This document shows, piece by piece, positions 16,460 through 25,250 of a stretch of DNA of 64,000 nucleotides. How positions within the stretch are numbered: position 1 is the first letter of the stretch; each line of letters starts with the position of its first letter. The DNA comes from an uncultured Aquimarina sp. (lineage in GTDB: Bacteria > Bacteroidota > Bacteroidia > Flavobacteriales > Flavobacteriaceae): assembly GCA_947496555.1 (NCBI GenBank), contig CANMDH010000017.1, forward strand, positions 1-64,000. Reading direction: 5' to 3'. The notes beneath the pieces are model-generated. The model was not told the DNA's origin. It searched no databases and saw only the letters and a list, made by a program, of their open reading frames with translations. Made by a program: the position numbers and the translations under genes.

Positions 16460-17518
16460 TTAATTGGAAACTATATTTGATACATACCATTCGTAAATTT
16501 CTTTCAATCCATTTTCTAACTCTACCTTATGTTTCCATCCTAAACTATTAAGTTTGGTTACGTCTGTTAGCTTCTTCATAGTTCCATCTGGCTTATCCTT
16601 GTTAAAGACAAGATCTCCTTTAAACCCAACTATTTTTTTGATTAGCTGGGCAAGGTCTTTTATAGAAATGTCTTTTCCTGTTCCTATATTAATATGTGTA
16701 TTTCGAATTTCTTTGGTGTCTTTAGAATAGGTGTCTTCAAAATTTCTATTCTCCATTATAAAGACACAGGCATCTGCCATATCTTCACTCCATAAAAATT
16801 CTCTCATTGGTTTTCCACTTCCCCAGATCTCTACACTGTTTTCTGATACTCCAAAGCCTTTCAAATATTCTTTAGCCTCATTAAAATTACGTGTATTAAG
16901 GTCTTTCACCACTTCATCATGTTTTGATTCTGAAAGTAACTTAGCCAAATGCATTTTTTTTATAAGTGCAGGCAAAACATGTGATTTTTCTAAATCAAAA
17001 TTGTCATTAGGGCCATATAAATTAGTTGGCATTACAGAAATAAAATTAGTACCATACTGTAAATTATAGCTTTCGCACATTTTAATTCCTGCTATTTTGG
17101 CGATAGCATAGGGTTCATTGGTGAACTCTAATGTATCAGTAAGAAGATATTCTTCTTTCATGGGTTGCGGGCAATTCTTAGGATAAATACATGTACTTCC
17201 TAAAAAAAGTAATTTTTTAACCCCGTGAAGATAGCTTTGATGAATAACATTATTCTGAATCATCAAATTCTCGTATATAAAATCCGCTCTATATACATTA
17301 TTAGCAACTATTCCACCTACTTTTGCTGCTGCCAAAAATACATACTCAGGTTTTTGTTCTTCAAAAAAATTGGCAACTACATTTTTGTCTGTAAGATCTA
17401 ATTCTTTATGAGTTCTAGTCACAAAATTAGAATATCCTTTTTCTTGTAAGTTTTTAAGAATAGCACTTCCTACTAATCCTCTGTGACCAGCAATATATAT
17501 TTTTGAATCCTTCTTCAT
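16460..17518 (-). CDS. fcl: GDP-L-fucose synthase
   Basis: This 352-residue extended SDR converts GDP-4-keto-6-deoxy-D-mannose to GDP-L-fucose (3,5-epimerisation and NADPH reduction). It has the cofactor motif GHRGLVGSAI near the N-terminus, AAAKVGGIVANN, FLGSTCIYPKNCPQP with the catalytic Ser/Cys region, EPYAIAKIAG with the Tyr/Lys pair, PTNLYGPNDNFD, and GSGKPMREFLWSEDMADAC. It is about 30 residues longer than the E. coli enzyme because of an insert near 195-225, common in Bacteroidota homologues. It lies 2 bases after gmd, its pathway partner. Confidence 0.93.
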   Translation of the reverse strand: MKKDSKIYIAGHRGLVGSAILKNLQEKGYSNFVTRTHKELDLTDKNVVANFFEEQKPEYVFLAAAKVGGIVANNVYRADFIYENLMIQNNVIHQSYLHGVKKLLFLGSTCIYPKNCPQPMKEEYLLTDTLEFTNEPYAIAKIAGIKMCESYNLQYGTNFISVMPTNLYGPNDNFDLEKSHVLPALIKKMHLAKLLSESKHDEVVKDLNTRNFNEAKEYLKGFGVSENSVEIWGSGKPMREFLWSEDMADACVFIMENRNFEDTYSKDTKEIRNTHINIGTGKDISIKDLAQLIKKIVGFKGDLVFNKDKPDGTMKKLTDVTKLNSLGWKHKVELENGLKEIYEWYVSNIVSN

Positions 17519-17520
17519 TT

Positions 17521-18633
17521 TTATTCAAAATAATTAAGCGTTTTATACCCGCCATTCTGAAGATATTGATCTTTCTTCATTAATTTCAAATCACTTTGCA
17601 TCATATCCTTTACTAGGTCTTGTAGGTCATATTTCAATGTCCAACCTAATTTTTCTTTGGCCTTTGTAGGGTCTCCTATAAGTAAATCCACTTCAGTTGG
17701 TCTAAAATACTTAGGGTCAACACTCAAAACTTCTTTCCCAATCTCCAATTGATATTCTGGATTATTGCATTTTGCAACAAAAGCTTTTTCATTTACTCCT
17801 TCTCCTTTAAATTCCAATTCAATTCCTGCTTCTGCAAAACTCATTTTTACAAAATCTCTTACTGGAGTTGTTTTGCCAGTAGCAATAACCCAATCTTCTG
17901 CCTCATCGGCCTGAAGAATCATCCACATCATTCTTACATAGTCTTTTGCATGCCCCCAATCTCTTTGGGCATCAAGATTTCCTAAGTAAAATTTATCTTG
18001 CAAACCCAATGCTATTCTAGATGCCGCTCTAGTAATTTTACGAGTTACAAAAGTTTCTCCACGAATAGGTGATTCATGATTAAATAAAATACCATTACAA
18101 GCATACATGCCATAAGCTTCTCTGTAATTCACAGTAATCCAATATGCGTACATTTTTGCTACAGCATAAGGGCTTCTTGGATAAAACGGAGTAGTTTCAG
18201 ATTGTGGCACCTCTTGTACTTTACCATACAATTCAGAAGTAGAGGCTTGATAAATTCTTGTCTTTTTTTCTAGTCCTAAAATTCTTATTGCCTCTAGCAA
18301 CCTTAAGGTTCCTGTTGCATCGGCATTGGCTGTATATTCTGGTGTTTGAAAAGATACATGAACATGACTCATAGCCGCCAGATTATAAATTTCATCTGGT
18401 TGAATTTCCTGTATCAAGCGGATTAGATTTGTGCTATCTGTCATATCACCATAATGAAGATGAAAATTTCTGTTCTCTACATGAGGGTCCTGATATAAAT
18501 GATCTATCCTATCTGTATTGAAAAGAGACGATCTTCTTTTCATACCATGCACTTCATAGCCCTTTTTCAATAAAAACTCGCTTAAATATGCACCATCTTG
18601 ACCTGTAACGCCGGTTATAAATGCTTTTTTCAT
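17521..18633 (-). CDS. gmd: GDP-mannose 4,6-dehydratase
   Basis: This 370-residue enzyme turns GDP-D-mannose into GDP-4-keto-6-deoxy-D-mannose. Visible motifs are [15 protein letters not shown] for NADP binding, [20 protein letters not shown] (the Gmd-specific stretch), [32 protein letters not shown] with the catalytic Thr/Glu, and [13 protein letters not shown] with the Tyr/Lys dyad. Length is that of the bacterial family. It follows manC by 8 bases and precedes fcl by 2, forming a standard GDP-fucose unit. Confidence 0.95.
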   Translation of the reverse strand: MKKAFITGVTGQDGAYLSEFLLKKGYEVHGMKRRSSLFNTDRIDHLYQDPHVENRNFHLHYGDMTDSTNLIRLIQEIQPDEIYNLAAMSHVHVSFQTPEYTANADATGTLRLLEAIRILGLEKKTRIYQASTSELYGKVQEVPQSETTPFYPRSPYAVAKMYAYWITVNYREAYGMYACNGILFNHESPIRGETFVTRKITRAASRIALGLQDKFYLGNLDAQRDWGHAKDYVRMMWMILQADEAEDWVIATGKTTPVRDFVKMSFAEAGIELEFKGEGVNEKAFVAKCNNPEYQLEIGKEVLSVDPKYFRPTEVDLLIGDPTKAKEKLGWTLKYDLQDLVKDMMQSDLKLMKKDQYLQNGGYKTLNYFE

Positions 18634-18641
18634 CTAAAAAA

Positions 18642-19667
18642 TTAGTTTAACAACTTACTATCTGTTTTCTTTACAAAATTATATATTTCTTTTACCTTCT
18701 GGCTCTTTCCATTTGGTAAAATTAGAAAACAATCTTCTGTATCAATTATTATCATATCAGAAACTCCAATTCCTAAGGCTTTTTTATTTCCAATAAAATA
18801 AGAGTTATTTGAATCAATTCCTCCTAGTTTTTGAACAGTATCTATTTGCATAGGGTAATTCTCAAAATAACTTACTAATGCGTCAAAAGATCCCAAATCG
18901 GTCCAATTAAAATTAGATGGAACTGTTTTAATTCTGTTGCTTTTCTCAAAAACCGCATAATCAACACTTTCATCTGGTATAGCCATCATGGCATCGATTT
19001 GGACAGTGTCATTTTCGATTGTTTTTAATGCATTGACGCAGCTTTGGTATATATCATTTCTGTATTTCTTTAACTCTTCAAGAAACACTCCAGCTTTAAA
19101 ACAAAACATCCCGCTATTCCACAAAAAATTACCTGCTTTCAAAAAAGATTCTGCTGTTTTTTGGTCTGGTTTTTCTCTAAAACTTACTACGTCTTCTTTA
19201 TTATATTCAATATATCCAAAACCAGTCTCAGCCACCAAAGGTTTGATTCCAAAAGTCACTAGATACTCCTTTTTAGCAAGTTCAACAGCTTTATTAAAAC
19301 ATGTTTTATAAATGTCATCACTTGGAATCATATGATCACAAGGAGTGACAAACAAAATGTCTTCTGGATCAACAGCCAATGACGCTAGCGCAATCGCTGG
19401 TGCGGTGTTTCGACCTACGGGCTCGATGATTACTTGAGAAAAGTTTTTTGATGTTTCTGCTATTTGTTTATTGGCTTCGACTATTTGATTTTGATTAGTA
19501 AGCAAAATAAAATCGTCTACTAATTTTTGATTTCTATTAATCGTATGTTGAAACAACGATTGATTATTAAAAATCTTCAAAAATTGTTTTGGATTGCTTT
19601 TTCTGGATAAAGGCCATAACCTAGTTCCTGAACCACCACTTAATACTACATTAATTATCTTGCTCAT
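18642..19667 (-). CDS. manC: mannose-1-phosphate guanylyltransferase
   Basis: This 341-residue protein starts with the nucleotidyltransferase loop VVLSGGSGTRLWPLSRKSNPK. It continues with EPVGRNTAPAIALAS, FVTPCDHMI, GFGYIEY and FNWTDLGSFDAL, all characteristic of GDP-mannose pyrophosphorylases. It has no C-terminal phosphomannose isomerase domain; that activity is supplied by the next gene upstream, manA. The product GDP-mannose feeds gmd and any mannosyltransferases. Confidence 0.93.
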   Translation of the reverse strand: MSKIINVVLSGGSGTRLWPLSRKSNPKQFLKIFNNQSLFQHTINRNQKLVDDFILLTNQNQIVEANKQIAETSKNFSQVIIEPVGRNTAPAIALASLAVDPEDILFVTPCDHMIPSDDIYKTCFNKAVELAKKEYLVTFGIKPLVAETGFGYIEYNKEDVVSFREKPDQKTAESFLKAGNFLWNSGMFCFKAGVFLEELKKYRNDIYQSCVNALKTIENDTVQIDAMMAIPDESVDYAVFEKSNRIKTVPSNFNWTDLGSFDALVSYFENYPMQIDTVQKLGGIDSNNSYFIGNKKALGIGVSDMIIIDTEDCFLILPNGKSQKVKEIYNFVKKTDSKLLN

Positions 19668-19676
19668 TTGTATAGT

Positions 19677-20645
19677 CTATTTAATATAAACTTCTAATAG
19701 TTCCAGTTCAGCACCATTAATTTTCACTTGATCAAATATTGCCGGAATTAATATCGTATCACCTTTTGAGATGTTTTCTGAATGATCATTCACTTCAAGA
19801 GTTCCAGATCCTTCTATGCACATAAACAATTTAAATGAATCAAGATCTTGATAACCCCTATTGGTTTCTTGTTCGATTTTTAAATAATTTGTAGTGAAAT
19901 AATTACATGAGGTTATTTCGTTAGACTTATTCGCTATTAGATCATACGTTTGTTTAAAATTATCACTATACCTATAGTCCAAGGCATCCAGGGCCAATTC
20001 GGTATGTAGTTCTCTCTCATTACCTTGATTGTCCTTTCTATTCCAGTCATATACACGGTAGGTAATGTCTGAGGTTTGTTGTATTTCGGCTATGAGATTT
20101 CCAGCCCCAATTGCATGAATAGTCCCCTCATTAATGAAGTAACTATCTCCCTTTTTAACTGGTTCTTCTTTTAACAATTTTTCAATTCTTCCTGCTTCTA
20201 AAAACTCTGAATATTCTTGTTTTGAAGTATTTTTATTAAACCCAACAATTAATCTGGCAGTTTCATCTGCTTGAACAACATACCACATTTCTGTTTTGCC
20301 AAAAGAATTATGGCGTTTTTTGGCCAGTTCATCATTTGGATGTAATTGGACCGACAAATCTTTCTTGGCGTCAATAAACTTGATTAATAATGGAAACTGA
20401 TTCCCAAATTCGCGATATATCTTTTCTCCCAGTAAATCACCTTTGTATTTCCTTATTAATTCAATGAGGTCTTTATCTTTATAAATTCCATTAGAAGTTA
20501 CAGAAACATTATCTTTTACTGTGGAAACCTCCCAGCTTTCTCCAATGTTATTTTTGATCGCTGGTTTGTTCAAAAATGTTTTTAATTTGTTTCCCCCCCA
20601 TATTTTTTCTTTTAAAATTGGGTGAAATTTCAAAGGATACAACAT
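19677..20645 (-). CDS. manA: mannose-6-phosphate isomerase, class I
   Basis: This 322-residue protein interconverts fructose-6-phosphate and mannose-6-phosphate. KEKIWGGNKLKTFL opens the cupin region. SVQLHPNDELAKKRHN and FGKTEMWYVV carry the zinc ligands, and YFINEGTIHAIGAGNLIAEIQQTSDITYRVYDW is represented by a near-canonical active-site strand around residues 170-205. It belongs to the short bacterial class I form. Placed between rfbD and manC, it supplies mannose-6-phosphate for GDP-mannose. No dedicated phosphomannomutase gene is in the window. Confidence 0.92.
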   Translation of the reverse strand: MLYPLKFHPILKEKIWGGNKLKTFLNKPAIKNNIGESWEVSTVKDNVSVTSNGIYKDKDLIELIRKYKGDLLGEKIYREFGNQFPLLIKFIDAKKDLSVQLHPNDELAKKRHNSFGKTEMWYVVQADETARLIVGFNKNTSKQEYSEFLEAGRIEKLLKEEPVKKGDSYFINEGTIHAIGAGNLIAEIQQTSDITYRVYDWNRKDNQGNERELHTELALDALDYRYSDNFKQTYDLIANKSNEITSCNYFTTNYLKIEQETNRGYQDLDSFKLFMCIEGSGTLEVNDHSENISKGDTILIPAIFDQVKINGAELELLEVYIK

Positions 20646-20651
20646 ACCTAA

Positions 20652-21497
20652 TTACTTCATTATTTCTTTAAGGGATTTTTTCCAATCCAAAACACTATAT
20701 TTCAGGATTTTAAAAGTGTTTTTTTTGTTTAAAACACTATATTTTGGCCTGACTGCAAAAGTAGGGTAATTATCTGTTTTTCCAAGTTTTATGGTGCCAT
20801 TTTTACCTCTAATTATTAAAATTTCTTTCGCAAAGTCGTACCAGGTACATTCTCCTTGGTTACTAAAATGGTAGATACCATATTTTGAAACGTTCAAATC
20901 AATTAATTCAAAAATGAATCTTGCCAAATCATTTGCATTTGTTGGAGTTCCTGTTTCTGAAGACGTAATGGTAATCTCTTTTTCGGTTTCCAATTTTTTT
21001 AAAATAGTTTTAAAAAAATTATGCCCATGTTTGGAATATAACCAAGAGGTTCTAATAATGAAATATTTTTCTAGAATAGCCTGAATATAGTTCTCTCCGG
21101 CTAGCTTAGATTTTCCATATTCATTTATGGGGTTGGTATCATCCTCTTCTGTATATGGTGTTCTCTTTTGACCATCAAACACATAGTCTGTAGAAATATG
21201 AATTAGTGTTGCATTATACTCTTTGCATACTTCTGCCAAATTCTTAACCCCAATGGCATTTACATTAAATGCTTTTTCAGGTTCTTTTTCGGCTTGCTCT
21301 ACGTTGGTATATGCCGCACAATTGACAACAAAATCAAATGCTGTTTTTGAGAATACGTTCTTTATTTTGGTTTTTTTCGTTACGTCCAACTCTTTCGAAT
21401 CCGCAAAGTATATATTCAAATAAGGATAGTTTTTTTCTATTTCTTTTAAGCACTGTCCTAATTGACCTCCGGATCCTGTAATAAGAATTTTCAACAT
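20652..21497 (-). CDS. rfbD: dTDP-4-dehydrorhamnose reductase
   Basis: This 281-residue SDR performs the last step to dTDP-L-rhamnose. It shows ILITGSGGQLGQCL for NADPH binding, VNCAAYTNVEQAE, HISTDYVFDGQKRTPYTE with the catalytic Ser/Thr region, and NEYGKSKLAGE with Tyr/Lys. RTSWLYSKHGHNFF follows. The length is standard. It lies 1 base after rfbC and 6 before manA. A poly-T-rich repeat of AAACACTATATTT occurs twice near its 3' end (about 20690 and 20720), which is internal coding sequence and of no clear meaning. Confidence 0.94.
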   Translation of the reverse strand: MLKILITGSGGQLGQCLKEIEKNYPYLNIYFADSKELDVTKKTKIKNVFSKTAFDFVVNCAAYTNVEQAEKEPEKAFNVNAIGVKNLAEVCKEYNATLIHISTDYVFDGQKRTPYTEEDDTNPINEYGKSKLAGENYIQAILEKYFIIRTSWLYSKHGHNFFKTILKKLETEKEITITSSETGTPTNANDLARFIFELIDLNVSKYGIYHFSNQGECTWYDFAKEILIIRGKNGTIKLGKTDNYPTFAVRPKYSVLNKKNTFKILKYSVLDWKKSLKEIMK

Positions 21498-21498
21498 A

Positions 21499-22056
21499 TT
21501 ATATACTTCCTTCTTTTTCTAAATCTTTTAGGGAGGGTAGTGTCCTATCTCTTTCGGATAATTGAGTTTCTGAAATATTCAACTTCCAGTCAATTGCAAG
21601 GTCCGGGTCATTAAAAATAATCCCTGACTCTGATCCTTTATCATAATAATTATCGCATTTATATGCAAAAACGGTTTCGTCTCGTAATGCTATAAAACCA
21701 TGGGCAAAACCTCTTGGAATAAAAAGCTGATTATTATTATTATCATTTAATAGAATCGAAAAATGTTTTTTATAGGTTTTGGATTCCGGTCTTAAATCTA
21801 CAACTACATCTAACGCCTCTCCTTTTATTACTCTAACCAATTTTGTCTGAGCATGCTTCCCTTTTTGAAAATGTAGGCCCCGCAATACTCCTTTATTAGA
21901 AATAGATTGATTATCCTGCACAAAATTGACTTGTAGGCCCGTCATTTTTTCAAAAGTTTCTTGATTAAAACTCTCTAAAAATGATCCCCTTTCATCCTCA
22001 AAAACTTTTGGTTTAATAATAAAACAACCTTCTAAATAAGTAGATTCTATTTCCAT
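21499..22056 (-). CDS. rfbC: dTDP-4-dehydrorhamnose 3,5-epimerase
   Basis: This 185-residue cupin carries the RmlC signature: KPKVFEDERGSFLESFN, VQDNQSISNKGVLRGLHFQ with the catalytic histidine, VVDLRPESKTYKK, and IPRGFAHGFIALRDE. It epimerises C3 and C5 of the 4-keto sugar made by rfbB. It lies between rfbA (3 bases upstream) and rfbD (1 base downstream) in a classic rhamnose set. Confidence 0.95.
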   Translation of the reverse strand: MEIESTYLEGCFIIKPKVFEDERGSFLESFNQETFEKMTGLQVNFVQDNQSISNKGVLRGLHFQKGKHAQTKLVRVIKGEALDVVVDLRPESKTYKKHFSILLNDNNNNQLFIPRGFAHGFIALRDETVFAYKCDNYYDKGSESGIIFNDPDLAIDWKLNISETQLSERDRTLPSLKDLEKEGSI

Positions 22057-22059
22057 TGT

Positions 22060-22917
22060 TTACTCTAATTGTAATAAATATTTGCCATAACCACTTTTGA
22101 GTAATGGTTTTGCTAACTCATGAAGTTGTTTTTTGCTTATAAGTCCTTGCTTGTACGCTATTTCTTCGATAGCACCTATTTTAAGTCCTTGTCTTTCTTC
22201 TATCACTTGCACAAATTGAGAGGCTTGCATTAGCGAATTAAACGTTCCTGTGTCCAGCCAGGCGGTACCTTTATCCAATACACTCACTTTTAACTTGCTC
22301 TTTTTGAGATACGCATTATTGATATCAGTAATTTCCAATTCTCCTCTTGAACTTGGAGTTATTGATTTGGCTATTTCAACGACTTCATTGTCATAAAAAT
22401 AAATTCCTGGAACTGCATAATTTGATTTTGGTTTTTTTGGCTTCTCTTCAATTGAAATTGCCCTACCTTTCTCATCAAACTCAACAACTCCATACCTTTC
22501 CGGATCCTGAACATGGTATGCATAAATGATTCCACCATCTGGATCATTGTTGTTTATTAAAAGAGTCTCCAAGCCAGTACCATAAAATATATTATCTCCT
22601 AATATGAGTGCTACCTTATCTTTACCAATAAACTTTTCACCAATAACAAAGGCTTCCGCAAGTCCCTTTGGTTGTTCTTGAACCGCATACTCAAACCTAC
22701 AACCATATTTTTGTCCATCTCCTAAAAGTTTTTTGAATAATGGGCAGTCCTGGAGTGTTGAAATGATTAGTATTTCGCGAATACCTGCAGACATTAATGT
22801 AGAAAGAGGGTAATATATCATAGGTTTATCATACACTGGCATAAGTTGCTTGCTTACTGCCAGTGTGATTGGATATAATCTTGTTCCCGAGCCTCCTGCC
22901 AATATAATTCCTTTCAT
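22060..22917 (-). CDS. rfbA: glucose-1-phosphate thymidylyltransferase
   Basis: This 285-residue enzyme makes dTDP-glucose. It has [66 protein letters not shown], and [16 protein letters not shown] in the expected order and length of the RmlA family. Its ATG overlaps the rfbB stop by 4 bases, so the two are translationally coupled. It is the first committed step of the rhamnose branch. Confidence 0.95.
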   Translation of the reverse strand: MKGIILAGGSGTRLYPITLAVSKQLMPVYDKPMIYYPLSTLMSAGIREILIISTLQDCPLFKKLLGDGQKYGCRFEYAVQEQPKGLAEAFVIGEKFIGKDKVALILGDNIFYGTGLETLLINNNDPDGGIIYAYHVQDPERYGVVEFDEKGRAISIEEKPKKPKSNYAVPGIYFYDNEVVEIAKSITPSSRGELEITDINNAYLKKSKLKVSVLDKGTAWLDTGTFNSLMQASQFVQVIEERQGLKIGAIEEIAYKQGLISKKQLHELAKPLLKSGYGKYLLQLE

Positions 22918-23933
22918 AATTTAGCATATTTTTTTAAATACCCGAATACTGTCTTTTCAATTCCGGTTTCAAAATTTTCAACTGCTTTCCAACCCAATTC
23001 ATTCTCTATTTTGGTCGCATCGATGGCATATCTTAAATCATGGCCAGGTCTATCTTTAACGTACGTAATAAGATCTGAATACGATCTTCTATTCTTTCTT
23101 GGAATTTTTTCATCCAGTAGTTTACAAATCTTTGTAACAACATAATTATTATCGCGCTCGTTTCTTCCTCCAATGTTATAGGTTTCTCCAGATTTGCCAG
23201 CTCTAAATACCAAATCAATGCCTGTACAATGGTCTAAAACATATAACCAATCTCTTACATTCTTGCCGTCTCCATATATTGGTATGTTTTCTTCGGCCAA
23301 TGCTTTTCTTATAATAGTAGGAATAAATTTTTCCTCATGTTGCTTGGGCCCATAATTATTAGAACAATTGGTAGTAACCACATTCATCCCATAGGTATGA
23401 AAATAGCTTCTTACAATAAAATCTGATGAAGCCTTTGATGCACTATATGGACTATTGGGTGCATAAGGAGTCATTTCCGTAAACATTCCTGTTTCTCCTA
23501 AAGAGCCATAAACCTCATCTGTAGAAATATGGTGAAAACGACACCCTTTGTGTTTCTCTTTAAATTGGTAGGGAGATTCCATCCAATAATCTTTTGCTAC
23601 ATCAAGAAGTGTGAAGGTTCCGAAGACATTGGTCTTAATAAACTCATCAGGAGATACAATAGATTTATCTACATGAGATTCTGCAGCAAAATGTATTACT
23701 CCCAAAAAATCATATTTTTCAAAAAGAGATTCTATTAAAGATCGATTACATATATCACCCTTTACAAAAGTGTAATTTTCTTTCCCTTGGACTTCTTTTA
23801 AATTTTTCAAATCCCCCGCATAGGTGAGCTTATCTATATTTACAATATGGATATCAGGATTTTTGTCAAGAAAATATGGGATAAAATTAGACCCTATAAA
23901 TCCGGCTCCTCCTGTTATCAAAATACTCTTCAT
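22914..23933 (-). CDS. rfbB: dTDP-glucose 4,6-dehydratase
   Basis: The enzyme removes water from dTDP-glucose to give the 4-keto-6-deoxy sugar. It has [55 protein letters not shown] with the Thr/Asp/Glu catalytic set, and [15 protein letters not shown] with Tyr/Lys. I start it at 23933 (MKSILITGG); an ATG four codons upstream at 23945 is also in frame. It heads the co-directional run that reaches the left edge of the window. No clear TAnnTTTG box is visible just upstream, so the operon may begin at the Wzz gene. Confidence 0.94.
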   Translation of the reverse strand: MKSILITGGAGFIGSNFIPYFLDKNPDIHIVNIDKLTYAGDLKNLKEVQGKENYTFVKGDICNRSLIESLFEKYDFLGVIHFAAESHVDKSIVSPDEFIKTNVFGTFTLLDVAKDYWMESPYQFKEKHKGCRFHHISTDEVYGSLGETGMFTEMTPYAPNSPYSASKASSDFIVRSYFHTYGMNVVTTNCSNNYGPKQHEEKFIPTIIRKALAEENIPIYGDGKNVRDWLYVLDHCTGIDLVFRAGKSGETYNIGGRNERDNNYVVTKICKLLDEKIPRKNRRSYSDLITYVKDRPGHDLRYAIDATKIENELGWKAVENFETGIEKTVFGYLKKYAKL

Positions 23934-24052
23934 AATTCTTAACATATAAAGTAAAGAAACACAACAATTTTATTATCACAGCAACTACCTAATATTCGGT
24001 AGATATTTCTTGTTTTCTTAATAAGAAATCACAATTGGATTTTTTGATCGAA

Positions 24053-24080
24053 CTAATACATAGTACATTCTTTGTATTAG
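24053..24080. repeat. 8-bp inverted repeat between wzz-like gene and rfbB
   Basis: CTAATACA at 24053-24060 pairs with TGTATTAG at 24073-24080 across a 12-base loop. It sits just downstream of the Wzz-like stop and upstream of rfbB on the minus strand. No T run follows, so it may be an RNA processing or regulatory hairpin rather than a terminator. It could also be chance in AT-rich DNA. Confidence 0.3.
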
Positions 24081-24095
24081 CCACTTTAATAAAAC

Positions 24096-25136
24096 CTATT
24101 CTTTACCGTAGCCCTTTAAAAAAGTATTCAAAGAAATTAAGAATAAAAACAGAAATACAGTACCTATTAGTAGTAAAGGAAGCAACACAATCTTTCTTTT
24201 AAAAAAATCATTAACTAACACCCCTTTATTAGGAAATGCAGAAATAATATTGATTGTATTTGAGGTATTGGCTTTTTTGTCATTAAGTTCTACTATTTCA
24301 GTTTTTAACTGCTTAATTTGATCTAATAATTCTATTTCTGGTGTTTTTTCAGATCGACCTTCTGCAAGGTTGATACTAGTGGCTCCTTCTGGCTTACTAG
24401 CTTCTAAGGTTTGTATTTTTCTATAAAATTTTTGTAACGAATCTATTTCTTCCATTTGTCTTCCGATAATAGAATCTTGTAATGACAAGTTCACCTCATT
24501 AATTTGTTTTTGAAGCCTAAAATATTGATTGTTCTCTATAGAACTTACAATCGCATATTGACTGTTTTTAGCCACTTTAGGATTTCTTGACTCAATAGTA
24601 ATCTTATGAAATTTGGCATTAATATTATTAAAGTTTTTTAGGTAATCTTCATAATCTACCATTTTCTGGGAAAGCGTATCAAGCTCCTGTATAAAATCAC
24701 TAAACTGTTTGATTTTCTGAGTTTGATCTGAAAAAGATTCTATTGAAAACTCTTTCATTGATGTCGCATCTTCTAAGGAAATTTTAAGTGCTTCGGCTAA
24801 TGATTCATATTCTTCCTCTTCTGCAAGTTCATTATAAAACTCAATATTATTATATAATTGCTGAACGCTATTAAAATTAGGTTCAACAACCATACTTGAT
24901 TTATAAACAGGTTCAGAAACATAATCCCAGTAGCCTCCTCCTATTAAACCAATGAAAGCAGCTATGGTAAATTTCCAAAAATGCCGCTGAACAAACTGTA
25001 GAAACACAATAAGATAATGAAACAAGCCTTTTAAAATATTTCCTACAAATTGAAAAAATTTATTAAAAACATTTCCAATTAGTGTAAATAATTGACCTAA
25101 GTCTATTTCTTCTGATGTATTTTCTTTGTTACTCAT
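24096..25136 (-). CDS. Wzz/GumC-type chain-length determinant protein
   Basis: This 346-residue protein has the polysaccharide co-polymerase topology. An N-terminal cytoplasmic/amphipathic segment precedes a first membrane helix near 53-71 (FTIAAFIGLIGGGYWD). A long periplasmic coiled coil follows, with QKQINEVNLSLQ and LLDQIKQLKTEIVELNDKK near 290. A second helix lies near 318-340 (IVLLPLLLIGTVFLFLFLISL). No C-terminal kinase domain is present. It probably sets chain length of the polymer made by the locus. It is 150 bases upstream of rfbB and may be the first gene of the operon or a separate unit. Confidence 0.78.
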   Translation of the reverse strand: MSNKENTSEEIDLGQLFTLIGNVFNKFFQFVGNILKGLFHYLIVFLQFVQRHFWKFTIAAFIGLIGGGYWDYVSEPVYKSSMVVEPNFNSVQQLYNNIEFYNELAEEEEYESLAEALKISLEDATSMKEFSIESFSDQTQKIKQFSDFIQELDTLSQKMVDYEDYLKNFNNINAKFHKITIESRNPKVAKNSQYAIVSSIENNQYFRLQKQINEVNLSLQDSIIGRQMEEIDSLQKFYRKIQTLEASKPEGATSINLAEGRSEKTPEIELLDQIKQLKTEIVELNDKKANTSNTINIISAFPNKGVLVNDFFKRKIVLLPLLLIGTVFLFLFLISLNTFLKGYGKE

Positions 25137-25180
25137 ACGTTTAATATCATTTGAAGATAGTATTCCTAATATTAATTCGG

Positions 25181-25188
25181 CAAAGGTA
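25181..25188 (-). promoter_or_regulatory. candidate -7 box upstream of the wzz-like gene
   Basis: CAAAGGTA on the plus strand reads TACCTTTG on the minus strand, matching the Bacteroidota -7 consensus TAnnTTTG. It lies 45 bases upstream of the start at 25136. No convincing -33 TTG was found at the right spacing, so support is partial. Confidence 0.4.
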
Positions 25189-25250
25189 CTTTCTTTTATA
25201 ATATTATGTAACTAAATCCGAAATAAATACAGACTTGCGCCAGAAATATC

